Below the pieces are notes generated by a model. That model was not told where the DNA came from and searched no databases. It saw only the letters and a list, made by a program, of their open reading frames with translations. The position numbers and the translations under genes are program-made. From CAYTLW01 sp964438735 (GTDB lineage Bacteria > Myxococcota_A > UBA9042): a DNA stretch of 54,777 nucleotides. Shown here piece by piece: positions 43,198-52,134 of this stretch. The stretch lies in contig CAYTLW010000041.1 in NCBI GenBank assembly GCA_964438735.1, positions 1-54,777 of the forward strand, given 5' to 3'. Within the stretch, counting starts at the first letter, position 1, and each line of letters opens with the position of its first letter.

Positions 43198-45426
43198 GTG
43201 CGTTTTACCTGCCCTTCCTGTTCGAAGGCCTATCGCCTGTCCAAGGACCGCATCGGCCCGTCCGGCCAGGCCAAGATCCGCTGCCCGAACTGCGCCGAGG
43301 TGGTGCGGGTGCGCACCGGCACCGGCGACCAACTGATCTGCGAAGTCTCCCACTCCGGTCCGCACCAACCGGTGCCGGCCGGCAAGGCCACTGGCGGCGC
43401 TCGCAAGTCGACCACGAGGCGAACGGCGGCGCGTACGGGTCGGGGCTCGGGTCCGGTCAGTTCCCGGCGTCCGGCGGCTGCGATCGCGGCGGCCGATCCC
43501 GCCGTGTGGCACGTGGCCATCAACAAGAAGGCCCAGGGGCCGTTCAGCGTCGCCAAGATGGGCGAGCTCGTGACCTCGGGCGCCGTGGGCCCCACGTCGT
43601 TGGCCTGGCGTAAAGGTCAGACCGGCTGGAAGAAGCTGGCCGAATTGCCCGCCCTGGCCGTTCTGCTGAAGTCCGGCGCAGATGCCGCTGGCGGACGTCC
43701 CCATCGAGCGACCGAGCCAGCGAGCCCGGCAGCGAAGCGCACCGAGCGTCCAGCGCCGAAGCCCGCGCCGAAAGCTGCTCCGAAAGCTGCGCCGAAAGCT
43801 GCGCCGAAGCCCGCGCCAAAGCCCGCCCAAAGAGCAGCGGCGAAGCCCGCCCCCGCGCGGCCGTCCGCATCGGCCATCAAGTCACCCGCCGCGGCCGATG
43901 AGGGCATGCTGGAATTCGACGCGCCGACCACGGCGCTGTCTCCGAGCAAGGCGCCAAAGCCGGCTTCACAGCCGCTACCGGCACGCGCTGAACGGGGGGC
44001 CGAAAGCGAAGCGGAGACGCGGCCCAATCGGCGCCCACTCATCGACCAGTTGAAGCGTGGCGAGGTCCGGACGACCACCGGTGCGGACGCACCTCCGGAC
44101 GAGTTCGACGACAACAGCCCGACGTTGGAGCAGGACATCCCGGTGCCCGCTGGCGGTGGGGCCCTGGCGTCCAAGCTGGCGACCGACAAGGCGGCAGCGC
44201 CCGAGATGGCGAGCCCGTCCGCGCCTGCTGGCGCCAAGGCCAGGAGTGGCAAGAGAAGCGGTCGACGGCGCGGCACCGAGAAGGGCCCCGGTGTCGTCGC
44301 AGAGCCAAGGAACAAGAAGAGGAAGAAGGGCAAGAAGGCCGCAGCAGCGGCCCGCAAGGCGCCTGCTGCGGCAAAATCCGCCGCACCGGCGCCGGTCGCA
44401 GCGGCCGCCGAGGCGGTCAAGCCCGCGGCCCCCGTCAAGCCAGCGGGCAAGATCAAACCAGCGGACAGGGGCGCCCAGCCCGCAGAAGCCGGCGCCGCCA
44501 ACGTGCAGGTCGCCGCCCAGAGCGCCAACTTCTTCGAGACGGGCGAGACCTTCATGGCGGACGTGGACTTCGCCCTGCCCGACCCCAACAAGCACAAGCC
44601 AACCAAAGAGGAGTACAACAACCTGCTGCAGGAATTCAGCGTGATGTTCCGCCTCGACAAGCGCACCAAGCGCCAGAAGTGGGTCATCGGCGGCGTCCTG
44701 GCCGGACTGCTTATTGGCGTGATCGCGTTTGGCGTCATCCTGGTGGTTCAGGGCGACAAGCGTCGTCACCTGATCCGCGATAGCAAGACCATCCTGGCCG
44801 TGTTTTCACTGCCCTATCAGACCAGCGTGACCGTGCGCATGGGCGGCGATGATGACGATGAGGAGGCGACCGATGGGGCCAAGAAGAAAGGCGTGACCCG
44901 TTCGACTTCGCTGCTGGCCAACCAGCTGCGCCGCAAGATCCACAAGAAGCGGGTCGCCGCCGTGAAGATGCGCAAGGACGGCAGGGTGGCCCAGGTCGGC
45001 GGCAAGCGACGATCGTACATCCAACCTTCGGGCGCCAAGAAGCTGACCAAAGCGCAGATCAAGGCCCAGAAGGAGGCCGCCAACAGGGCGCTGCAGGCGG
45101 CCTTGCAGCGCAGCAAGATGGGCGGCCGCCAGGAGCGGGTGGTCGGCGGGCCCAACATCAAGACCGACGTCACGGCCAAACAGCTGCGCGCGTTGTGCAG
45201 AAACAACATGGAGAAGCTGTATCGCTGCGCCCAGCGCTTCGCCGGCGGCGCCACCTACCTGGCGGTGCTGAGCATCACCGACGCCGGCAATGTGGGCTCG
45301 GTCAAGGCGATGATCGAGGGCAGGCGCAACGCGGCGGTCTCCCAATGCGCCAAGAGCGCGCTCGGTCGGGTCCGATACGGCGTCCAGAGCAAGTCCCGCA
45401 CCCATCGCTGCCAGGTCGGCGGCTGA
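43198..45426 (+). CDS. GltJ/AgmX-like gliding-machinery protein (zinc ribbon, GYF, TonB-like tail)
   Basis: 742 residues from GTG 43198, which has GGAGG seven bases upstream. An N-terminal zinc ribbon (CPSC at 5-8, CPNC at 29-32) is followed by a GYF domain at about 101-156 (WHVAINKKAQGPFSVAKMGE, SLAWRKGQTGWKKL). A long Ala/Pro/Lys-rich linker comes next, then one membrane segment (about 495-518) preceded by KRTKRQK, and a periplasmic Lys-rich coil leading to a TonB/AgmX-type C-terminal domain (about 656-742) with four cysteines. This order is that of Myxococcus GltJ (AgmX), where the cytoplasmic zinc ribbon and GYF domains meet the polarity regulator MglA. No MglA, GltG or GltI gene is in the window, so a role in motility is inference. 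Confidence 0.8.
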   Translation: MRFTCPSCSKAYRLSKDRIGPSGQAKIRCPNCAEVVRVRTGTGDQLICEVSHSGPHQPVPAGKATGGARKSTTRRTAARTGRGSGPVSSRRPAAAIAAADPAVWHVAINKKAQGPFSVAKMGELVTSGAVGPTSLAWRKGQTGWKKLAELPALAVLLKSGADAAGGRPHRATEPASPAAKRTERPAPKPAPKAAPKAAPKAAPKPAPKPAQRAAAKPAPARPSASAIKSPAAADEGMLEFDAPTTALSPSKAPKPASQPLPARAERGAESEAETRPNRRPLIDQLKRGEVRTTTGADAPPDEFDDNSPTLEQDIPVPAGGGALASKLATDKAAAPEMASPSAPAGAKARSGKRSGRRRGTEKGPGVVAEPRNKKRKKGKKAAAAARKAPAAAKSAAPAPVAAAAEAVKPAAPVKPAGKIKPADRGAQPAEAGAANVQVAAQSANFFETGETFMADVDFALPDPNKHKPTKEEYNNLLQEFSVMFRLDKRTKRQKWVIGGVLAGLLIGVIAFGVILVVQGDKRRHLIRDSKTILAVFSLPYQTSVTVRMGGDDDDEEATDGAKKKGVTRSTSLLANQLRRKIHKKRVAAVKMRKDGRVAQVGGKRRSYIQPSGAKKLTKAQIKAQKEAANRALQAALQRSKMGGRQERVVGGPNIKTDVTAKQLRALCRNNMEKLYRCAQRFAGGATYLAVLSITDAGNVGSVKAMIEGRRNAAVSQCAKSALGRVRYGVQSKSRTHRCQVGG

Positions 45427-45520
45427 ATCCATACGCCGGCGGCCGCGTCCTGGCAGGGGCGGCCACCGGCCCCCACAGCGGTCGAGACCGCTGGACTGAA
45501 TCCGCGCTGCGAGTCATTCG

Positions 45521-46219
45521 ATGAGTTTGCACCAATCGCCCCGCCTCCCGATGTTCATCCCCAGCCGTGCCCTGGCCTGCGGCGCGGTCTGCGCGCTCGT
45601 ATTGTCCTTCCTGTTCGCCGGCGTAGGTCTGGCCCAGGAGAGCAAGATCAGCATGACGGTCCTGGGCTTCACCGAAGATGGCAAGCAGATGCTGGTGCGC
45701 ATGGACGACAACCAGGTCGGCCTCGGCCTGCGCCTGTATGACGTCGAGACCGGTGCGCCGGTCAAACCCTGGCGCAAGTTCCCGCTGATCCAGTTCGAGC
45801 GCGGCAACGAGGTGGCCACCGTCAAGCGAGCCAAGCGTCGCTACAAGATCAAGGATCCGGGCATCGAGGCCCTCAAGACCAAAGATGAGAAGATCGCTTT
45901 CTTCGGGGTCGAGAAGGGTGAAAACCTGGTCATCGCCGCCACCGACTACAAACGCCTGGGCAAGCTCATGGACGTGGCGCTCAAGCGGGATCCCGAGACC
46001 AAGAAGATCGCCCAGGCGACCCTGCGCTCCATCTTCTGGACGTCCGACTACAAACACATGGTTCTGGTGGTGAACCAGAAGATCAAAGGCCAGTTCCTGT
46101 TCGAGAAGGACTACTTCCACTGGTACGAGTTCAAGCCCAAGAAGATCATGTGGGTCGAGCCCGATAAAAAGAAGAAGGAAGAGGAAGAGAAGGAAGACGA
46201 CTCCTGGTGGCCGTGGTAG
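45521..46219 (+). CDS. Secreted basic protein of unknown function
   Basis: 232 residues. A signal peptide (hydrophobic ALACGAVCALVLSFLFAGVGLA, cleavage near AQES) sends it to the periplasm. The mature part is Lys-rich and begins KISMTVLGFTEDGKQMLVRMDDNQ, a beta-strand pattern that recurs once later in the protein (RSIFWTSDYKHMVLVVNQ). The C-terminus is a Lys/Glu run ending EDDSWWPW. It follows the GltJ-like gene by 94 bases and overlaps the ABC transporter start by 13, so it may be translationally coupled to it. No family recognised. A second in-frame ATG at 45551 would still keep the signal peptide. Confidence 0.72.
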   Translation: MSLHQSPRLPMFIPSRALACGAVCALVLSFLFAGVGLAQESKISMTVLGFTEDGKQMLVRMDDNQVGLGLRLYDVETGAPVKPWRKFPLIQFERGNEVATVKRAKRRYKIKDPGIEALKTKDEKIAFFGVEKGENLVIAATDYKRLGKLMDVALKRDPETKKIAQATLRSIFWTSDYKHMVLVVNQKIKGQFLFEKDYFHWYEFKPKKIMWVEPDKKKKEEEEKEDDSWWPW

Positions 46220-48072
46220 CGAAAGCACCGGCCGACGAGGCGGAGGCTCCCAAGGGTAACGACAGCGGCGAGTCCGATGGTCGCCGCGCTGGCATCTACA
46301 CCAACCGCGAGCTGCTGACCCGCTTCTGGCCCCATGCGCGGCCGGACTCGGCGTTGCTGTTGGTCGGTCTGGCCGCCGTACCGCTGATGAGCCTGGCCGC
46401 CGTGGCCCAGCCCTGGCTGGTCAAGGAGGCCATCGACGGGCCGATCCTGTCCGCCATGGCGCCGGGCACCGAGGTCGGCTCTTCGTATACGCTGACCACG
46501 ATCGCCTTCGCCTTTCTGGTCGCGGTGGTCGGCGAGTTCCTGCTCCGCGGCAGCCAGCTCTATGCCCTGCAACGGCTGGGCTACCGCTCCCTGCAGCGCC
46601 TGCGTAAGAGCATCTTTCAGCACCTGCTTCGCCAGGGCATGAGCTTCTACGATCGCCGGGCCACCGGCTCCCTGCTCACCCGGGCGACCAACGACGTCGA
46701 AGCCCTTGGCGAGGTGCTCACCTTCGGCATCGTCGGCATCTTTGGTGACGTCTTCTCCATCCTGTCCATCGGCGCGATGATGGTCGCGCTGGACCTGGAG
46801 TTGACCGCCATCAGCCTGCTGGTGGCGCCCTTCATCGTGCTCATCGTCAACCTCTTCCGCCGCCGGCTGCGTCAGTACAGCACGGAGATCCGCCGCAGCA
46901 TGGCGCGCGCCACGGGGTTCTTCGCCGAGGCGGTCGCCGGCCACCGGATCGTGCAGATGCACGGCCGCGAGAAGGCCACGGTGCAGGAATACAAGACCCT
47001 CAACTACAGCTACCTGCGCGCCTATCACCGGGCCAATTGGTACGACGCGTCGCTGTACGCGATCATGGACGGCGTCGCTGGCGTCTGCATCGCGCTGCTG
47101 ATCTGGTACGGCAGCGGGCTGCACGTCGAAGGCGAGGTCAGCCTGGGCCTGCTGGTCGCCTTCATCCAGTACATCCAGCGCCTCTTTGTGCCGGTGCGCG
47201 AACTGTCGGGCAAGGTGGCCACCATCGAGCGGGCGCTGGCCGCTCTGGAGCGCATCTTCGACCTGCTGGATGTGGACACTGCGCTGCCGTCGGGCGAGCA
47301 CGCCCCCGATACGGTACGCGGAGATCTGGCGGTGCGCGACCTGACCTTCCGCTACAACGAGAACGCGCCGCCGGCGATCGAGGGCATCGATCTGCAGGTG
47401 GCGGCGGGCGAAGTGGTGGCCCTGGTCGGCCCGACGGGCTCGGGAAAATCGACCCTGGGCAAGCTGATGACGCGCACCTACGGCGCCCCGCCCGAAACGA
47501 TCCTGCTCGATGGTGTCGCCCTGGAGGACTGGTCCCTGCCGGCGCTGCGACGCGCCGTGGCGGTGGTGCAGCAGGATGTGGTGCTGTTCTCGGGCAGCAT
47601 CGCCGACAACATCTCGCTGGGCGATTCGAGCATCGGGCGGGCAGCCATCGAGCGCGCCGTGCAGGACGCGCAGATGAGCGAACGGGTGGCGCGACTGGGC
47701 GGCCTGGACGCCAACCTGGCCGAACACGGCGGCAACCTGAGCGCCGGCGAACGGCAGCTGCTGTCCATCGCCCGGGTGCTGGTCCGCAATCCGCCGTTGG
47801 TGATCCTGGATGAGGCCACGGCCAGCATTGACTCGCTGACCGAGCGCGACGTGCAGAAGGCCATCGAGCGGGTGCTGGAGGGCCGCACGGTGATCGTGGT
47901 CGCGCATCGTCTGTCGACCATCCGCAAGGCCGATCGCATCGTGGTCATCGAGGCCGGGCGCATCGCCGAACAAGGAGGCCACGAGGCGTTGATGGCCAAC
48001 GACGGCCTGTACGCCCACCTGGTCGAGACGGCGCTGGCGCGCGATCTGAGCTTGACGCAGGAGCACGCCTGA
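46207..48072 (+). CDS. MsbA-like ABC exporter (fused membrane and ATPase domains)
   Basis: 621-residue half-transporter that would work as a homodimer in the inner membrane. Residues about 50-330 hold six membrane segments of the ABC exporter type. The nucleotide-binding domain has Walker A VGPTGSGKST near residue 412, Q-loop VVQQDVVLFSG, a signature reading LSAGE rather than LSGGQ, Walker B LVILDEATASID and the H-loop IVVAHRLSTI. The architecture resembles lipid/multidrug exporters (MsbA, BmrA). The start is GTG at 46207 inside the previous gene; hisS follows after 45 bases. Substrate not determined. Confidence 0.88.
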   Translation: MAVVAKAPADEAEAPKGNDSGESDGRRAGIYTNRELLTRFWPHARPDSALLLVGLAAVPLMSLAAVAQPWLVKEAIDGPILSAMAPGTEVGSSYTLTTIAFAFLVAVVGEFLLRGSQLYALQRLGYRSLQRLRKSIFQHLLRQGMSFYDRRATGSLLTRATNDVEALGEVLTFGIVGIFGDVFSILSIGAMMVALDLELTAISLLVAPFIVLIVNLFRRRLRQYSTEIRRSMARATGFFAEAVAGHRIVQMHGREKATVQEYKTLNYSYLRAYHRANWYDASLYAIMDGVAGVCIALLIWYGSGLHVEGEVSLGLLVAFIQYIQRLFVPVRELSGKVATIERALAALERIFDLLDVDTALPSGEHAPDTVRGDLAVRDLTFRYNENAPPAIEGIDLQVAAGEVVALVGPTGSGKSTLGKLMTRTYGAPPETILLDGVALEDWSLPALRRAVAVVQQDVVLFSGSIADNISLGDSSIGRAAIERAVQDAQMSERVARLGGLDANLAEHGGNLSAGERQLLSIARVLVRNPPLVILDEATASIDSLTERDVQKAIERVLEGRTVIVVAHRLSTIRKADRIVVIEAGRIAEQGGHEALMANDGLYAHLVETALARDLSLTQEHA

Positions 48073-48117
48073 TCTTGGATGCCTCGCCCGGGCTCGACCT
48101 GCCCGCTGGAGTGCACC

Positions 48118-49488
48118 ATGGCCGCCAAGATCACCGCCCGCACCTTGAAGGGCTTCCGCGACCACCTGCCCGCCGACATGATCCCGCGCCGGCAGATGCT
48201 GCAGACCATCGAGCAGGCATTCGCCGAGCATGGCTTCATGCCGCTGGACACGCCGGCGTTGGAATACGCCGAGATCCTCACCGGCAAGTACGGCGATGAA
48301 GGCGACAAGCTGCTGTACCGCTTCGCCGATCACGGCGGCCGGCAGGTGGCCCTGCGCTACGACCTGACCGTGCCCCTGGCCCGCCTGGTGGCCCAACATG
48401 GGGGGAGGCTGCCCATGCCCTTGCGCCGCTACCACGTGGGCTCGGTCTGGCGCGCCGACAAACCCCAACGCGGCCGCTTCCGCGAGTTCATGCAATGCGA
48501 CGTGGACATCGCCGGCAGCGCCACGGCCATGGCCGACGCCGAGATCCTCATCGCAGGTCTCGGCGTGCTGCGGGCCCTGGGCGTGCAGGGGTTCGCCCTG
48601 CACCTGAACCATCGCGAGCTGCTGCGCGCCCTGCTGCAAGCCGCCGGGCTGGCCGACGAGGCGCAGCAGGCGCACGCCCTGCGGGCCATCGACAAGTGGG
48701 ACAAGGTGGGTGCCGAAGGCGTTCGCGCCGAGCTGGGCCGGATCGACGGCCTGGACGAGCGCGGTGTGCAGGCGCTGATGGGCTCGTTCTCTCTGACCGA
48801 TCCGGCTGAGGCGGATATGGACGGTGCCGGCCCTGCGGTGGCCAGCCAGCGACTGCTCGGCCAACTACGCAGCAGCCTGGGCGATCTGCCCGCCCTGGAC
48901 CGACTGGCAGAAGTGCTGGCCTTGCTCGATGGCGCCGGTCTGGCCGACCTGGTGGTGCTCGATCCGACCATCGCCCGCGGCCTGGACTACTACACCGGCG
49001 TCATCTTCGAGACCCGTCTGACCGATCCTCGTGTGGCCAGCATGGGCGCTGTGATGAGCGGCGGCCGTTACGACGGGCTCATCGGCATGTTCGGCAAGCA
49101 GCCGGTGCCCGCCGTGGGCATCAGCCTGGGCCTGGATCGCCTGCTGGCGGCCCTGCGCGAGCTGGACCTGGTGGCCGCAGAACAGGCCGTGGCGACCGTG
49201 TACGTGACCCTCTTCGACGCCCAGAGCGCGCCGACCTCGGTGGCGGTGGCGGGCCAACTGCGAACCGCCGGCATCTCGGCCGAGATCGATCTGCAGGGCG
49301 GCAAGTTGGGCAAGCAGTTCAAACGCGGCCACAAGCGTGGCAGCCGTTATGTCGTGGTGGTTGGACCGGATGACATCGCCCGTGGCGTGGCAGTGATCAA
49401 GGATCTGCGCGCTGGCGAGCAGTTCGAAGCGCCGCTGGACGGGGTGGCCGCCGCCATCAGCGACCGCACCGAAGCGCCGGCGCTGTAG
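48118..49488 (+). CDS. hisS: Histidyl-tRNA synthetase
   Basis: Charges tRNA-His. The 456-residue protein starts AAKITARTLKGFRDHLPADM. Class II motif 2 appears in GGRQVALRYDLTVPLARL and YHVGSVWRADKPQRGRFREF; the histidine-specific motifs follow as RGLDYYTGVIFE and SGGRYDGLIGMFG, motif 3 is AVGISLGLDRLLAAL, and the C-terminal anticodon-binding domain ends the protein. I start at ATG 48118 (GGAG six bases upstream); the frame is open to 48079 but that part has no family match. It is the last gene of the block 43198-49488. Confidence 0.95.
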   Translation: MAAKITARTLKGFRDHLPADMIPRRQMLQTIEQAFAEHGFMPLDTPALEYAEILTGKYGDEGDKLLYRFADHGGRQVALRYDLTVPLARLVAQHGGRLPMPLRRYHVGSVWRADKPQRGRFREFMQCDVDIAGSATAMADAEILIAGLGVLRALGVQGFALHLNHRELLRALLQAAGLADEAQQAHALRAIDKWDKVGAEGVRAELGRIDGLDERGVQALMGSFSLTDPAEADMDGAGPAVASQRLLGQLRSSLGDLPALDRLAEVLALLDGAGLADLVVLDPTIARGLDYYTGVIFETRLTDPRVASMGAVMSGGRYDGLIGMFGKQPVPAVGISLGLDRLLAALRELDLVAAEQAVATVYVTLFDAQSAPTSVAVAGQLRTAGISAEIDLQGGKLGKQFKRGHKRGSRYVVVVGPDDIARGVAVIKDLRAGEQFEAPLDGVAAAISDRTEAPAL

Positions 49489-49830
49489 AAGGGTCATGGC
49501 GGGCGCGCCGACCGACTGACGTTTTTTGTCAGGGCGGCAACAAAGATCGTCACATTTCGGTCCATCCTGCCCCCGGCCCGGCGTGGGCATCCGGCGCAGA
49601 TCCTGCACCGCAAGATCCCGTACATGTTCAAGTTGATCTCTTTTTTATCCCTGAAGGGCCGCTTTGGCACGCGACATGAATTACTTCCGTGCGGGGGGAT
49701 CATTCCGGGCCCTCCGCAGCATCCGCCACGGCGGGCACTGCGGAGGGTTTGGAGTTTTTGGCCCTCGCCGGTGGTTGGTGCTGTTGGGAGTCCGGTTGAC
49801 CGGTCATGGTGGGCAGGGTTAGCTACGCCC
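49489..49830. other. Intergenic region between hisS and the TPR lipoprotein gene
   Basis: 342 bases without a supported gene. A weak CTGAC/GTCAG hairpin with a T-rich loop (49516-49532) and a better inverted repeat at 49710-49747 could end the hisS transcript. The promoter of the TPR lipoprotein gene should lie in the last 80 bases, but no clear boxes were found. Confidence 0.55.
49710..49747 (+). terminator. Terminator-like inverted repeat after hisS
   Basis: CCCTCCGCAG and CTGCGGAGGG form a perfect 10-bp stem around an 18-base loop (which itself has CCGCC/GGCGG symmetry), followed by TTTGGAGTTTTTGG. It has the form of an intrinsic terminator with an imperfect T-tail and lies 220 bases after hisS. 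Confidence 0.5.
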
Positions 49831-51003
49831 ATGGGACCCGTACGCATCTTCGCGATTGTTCCGCTCCTGGCCTGCATCGCCGCTTGCGGCGGCCCGCAGC
49901 AGCCCGTGGTCCAACTCGAACCCATCGTCATCAAACATCGCACCACGCCCTCGGGTCGGCGGGTCTATGTGCGCGACTTCACCCTGCTCTACGACCAGGG
50001 CATCGAGCACTACAAGGACAAGCGCTGGCGCGACGCCGCCGAGGTGCTCGAGATCGCCATCGCCGAATACCCCCGCCACGCCGACCTGGGACCGGCCTAC
50101 TACCACGCCGGTCTGTCCAGGCTCGTCCGCCGCGAGTTCGACAAGGCAGCGGCCCATTTCCGCCAGGCCATCCGCCACTACAACGGCACCCGGGACGCCC
50201 GCGACGCCCTCTTCCTGCTGGCGGAAGCCCTCACCGGTTCCGGCCGTCACGCCGAGGCGGCGGGGGTCTACAAAGGCGCGTTACGCGACCCCGCGGTAGA
50301 GAAGACCATCGGCGGGCCACTGGGCGTGCTCGATCGCCTCGAAGCCACCGCCCGGCGGGGCATCTCCCTGCGCCGGGCCGGCGACGTGCAGCGGGCCGAT
50401 TACCAGCTGCGGGCGGTGGAGCGGATCTACCGAAACCACCGCGATATCCGGCCGGTCGCCGAGAGCGATTGGATCGCCCGGGCCTATTTCGAACGGGGCG
50501 AGATCTACCGTGAGCTGTTCGCTTCGATCCGCTTCAAGCTGCCGGTGGAGCACATGAAGCGCGACCTGGAGGACAAGGCCAATCTCTTCCTCAAAGCCCA
50601 GTCAGCCTATTTCCGCGGCGTGCGACTGCATAACGACCGCTGGTCGCTGGCTGCTGGCTTCCAGATCGGCAACCTCTACGCCCGGCTGATCGACGACATC
50701 TACGCCGCCGAGGTGCCGCCCGACCTGGACGCCGTCACGGTGCAGGCCTACCGCGAGGAGCTCTGGAAGCACACCGGCAAGCTGGCCAACAAGGCCGTGG
50801 TGGTGTTCCGCAAGAACATCGCGCTGGCCAAACGCATGGGCCGCAACGACGAATGGGTGCGGCGCAGCCAGACCCAGCTCGATCGGATGCAGGAGTTGAT
50901 CCGGCAGGAGGTGGAGCGGCAGAAGCGGGGTACGCCCCTGGAAGCCATGCCGCCGCAGCCGGGCACGGATCCGGCACGGACGAAGCCCTATACCGGGCGT
51001 TGA
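49831..51003 (+). CDS. TPR lipoprotein, GltE/AglT-like
   Basis: 390-residue lipoprotein with a signal ending LLACIAAC (Cys19). It is helical, with tetratricopeptide-type repeats: YDQGIEHYKDKRWRDAAEVL, AYYHAGLSRLVRREFDKAAAHF, ALFLLAEALTGSGRHAEAAG and later YFERGEIYRELFASIRF. It ends with VVVFRKNIALAKRMGRNDEW, a helix pattern that recalls the C-terminus of GltE (AglT), a TPR lipoprotein of the Myxococcus gliding motor. That link is from memory and needs a profile search. I start at ATG 49831, which gives the lipoprotein signal. The ureohydrolase-fold gene begins 47 bases downstream. Confidence 0.72.
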   Translation: MGPVRIFAIVPLLACIAACGGPQQPVVQLEPIVIKHRTTPSGRRVYVRDFTLLYDQGIEHYKDKRWRDAAEVLEIAIAEYPRHADLGPAYYHAGLSRLVRREFDKAAAHFRQAIRHYNGTRDARDALFLLAEALTGSGRHAEAAGVYKGALRDPAVEKTIGGPLGVLDRLEATARRGISLRRAGDVQRADYQLRAVERIYRNHRDIRPVAESDWIARAYFERGEIYRELFASIRFKLPVEHMKRDLEDKANLFLKAQSAYFRGVRLHNDRWSLAAGFQIGNLYARLIDDIYAAEVPPDLDAVTVQAYREELWKHTGKLANKAVVVFRKNIALAKRMGRNDEWVRRSQTQLDRMQELIRQEVERQKRGTPLEAMPPQPGTDPARTKPYTGR

Positions 51004-51050
51004 ATGCCGCCGCCGAGCCACGGCCGGGCCGGCGACGCGAGGAGGCAGAG

Positions 51051-52034
51051 ATGGGCGACGTCACCCTGCGCTACATCCGCAGCGATACCACCCGGCGGCC
51101 CGAGTCCATGGGCGACGACCCGCGCATGGGATCGCGCATGGTGGCCCTGGATCAGGATCCGGATGCCGAACGCGTGCAGGCGATCCTGGTCGGTGTGGTC
51201 TGCGATCGCGGCGTTGGCCTCAAGGGCGGGCGCATGGGTGCCATCGAGGGGCCGCGCCAGTTCCGCGACTACTTCTGGCGGCTGTCAGCCCCCGCCGGCA
51301 TGCCCCGCGGCAGCCTGCTGGATGCGGGCGACCTGGTCAGCGGCGAGCGGACCAACGAGACCCACGCCCGCCTCACCGAGGTGCTGGATGTGCTGCGCGG
51401 CCGCTTCCCCAAGGCCCGGGTCGTGGTCGTCGGCGGCGGTCATGACCACGCCTATGGCGAGGTGCTGGGCCTGTCGCGCTGGTTGAAGAACAAAGACGGG
51501 GACAACGACATCGGCGTGCTCGCCATCGACGCCCAGGTCAATGTGCAGCGGCACGAGGGCGAGGCCCACGCGGGCACCACCTGGCGCCGCTTGCTCCTGG
51601 AGCCGGCCGCCCGCCTGGACGGCAACGCGCTGGCGATCTGGGGCATCCAGCGGGCGCGCACGGCCCAGCCCTTGATCGACTTCGCCCAGAAACAGGGCGT
51701 GCAGATGCGCCATCTGAACGAGATCCCAACCACCGAAGCCGGTGCCACCAAGCAGCTGCTGGGCACCCTGAAGGCGCTGGCCAAAGATCATGCGGGGGTG
51801 TCGCTATCGGTGGACATGGGCGCCTTCGCCCAGCACCTGGCCCCCGGAGTGGGCGAGCCGGTGCCGGTGGGCGTACCCATCACGCCGGTGCTCAAAGCAG
51901 CCGCCGCGCTCGGCGGTCTGGACACGGTCGGTCAACTGGGAATCTACGAGCTCAACCCGCGCTACGACCGCGACGGCGCCACCGCCAGACTGGCCGCCCG
52001 AATCGCCTGGAGCTACCTGACCGGCCTGGTCTGA
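51051..52034 (+). CDS. Ureohydrolase-fold protein (HutG-like) with degenerate metal site
   Basis: 327 residues with the arginase/agmatinase/formimidoylglutamase fold. Recognisable parts are GVVCDRGVGLKGGRMGAIEGPRQFR near residue 45, VVGGGHDHAYGE (His131), LAIDAQVNVQ (Asp160, Gln162, Asn164), SLSVDMGAFAQHLAPGVGEP (Asp255, Gly257) and IYELNPRYDRDGATARLAARI. The C-terminal part is closest to formimidoylglutamase. In active enzymes the motifs read GGGHD/E, DAHxD and D-x-D; here three of the six manganese ligands are replaced (His to Gln, Asp to Asn, Asp to Gly). It is probably not a normal binuclear hydrolase. A strong GGAGG precedes ATG 51051. Confidence 0.83.
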   Translation: MGDVTLRYIRSDTTRRPESMGDDPRMGSRMVALDQDPDAERVQAILVGVVCDRGVGLKGGRMGAIEGPRQFRDYFWRLSAPAGMPRGSLLDAGDLVSGERTNETHARLTEVLDVLRGRFPKARVVVVGGGHDHAYGEVLGLSRWLKNKDGDNDIGVLAIDAQVNVQRHEGEAHAGTTWRRLLLEPAARLDGNALAIWGIQRARTAQPLIDFAQKQGVQMRHLNEIPTTEAGATKQLLGTLKALAKDHAGVSLSVDMGAFAQHLAPGVGEPVPVGVPITPVLKAAAALGGLDTVGQLGIYELNPRYDRDGATARLAARIAWSYLTGLV

Positions 52035-52134
52035 GCAGCAGCCCCACCGCCCCAAAACCCTATTTGCGGCTTTGCGGCTTTGCGCGAGCCCTTCCTTTCG
52101 GTATTCGACAACCGTATCGAGCGCCAGCGAGCCA

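Noticed and set aside
46111..48864. 917-residue minus-strand frame opposite the ABC exporter and hisS
   Set aside because: Gln/His/Arg-rich shadow of two firmly identified genes.
49624..49830. Longer start of the TPR lipoprotein at 49624
   Set aside because: The extension runs through the terminator-like repeat and would bury the lipoprotein signal.
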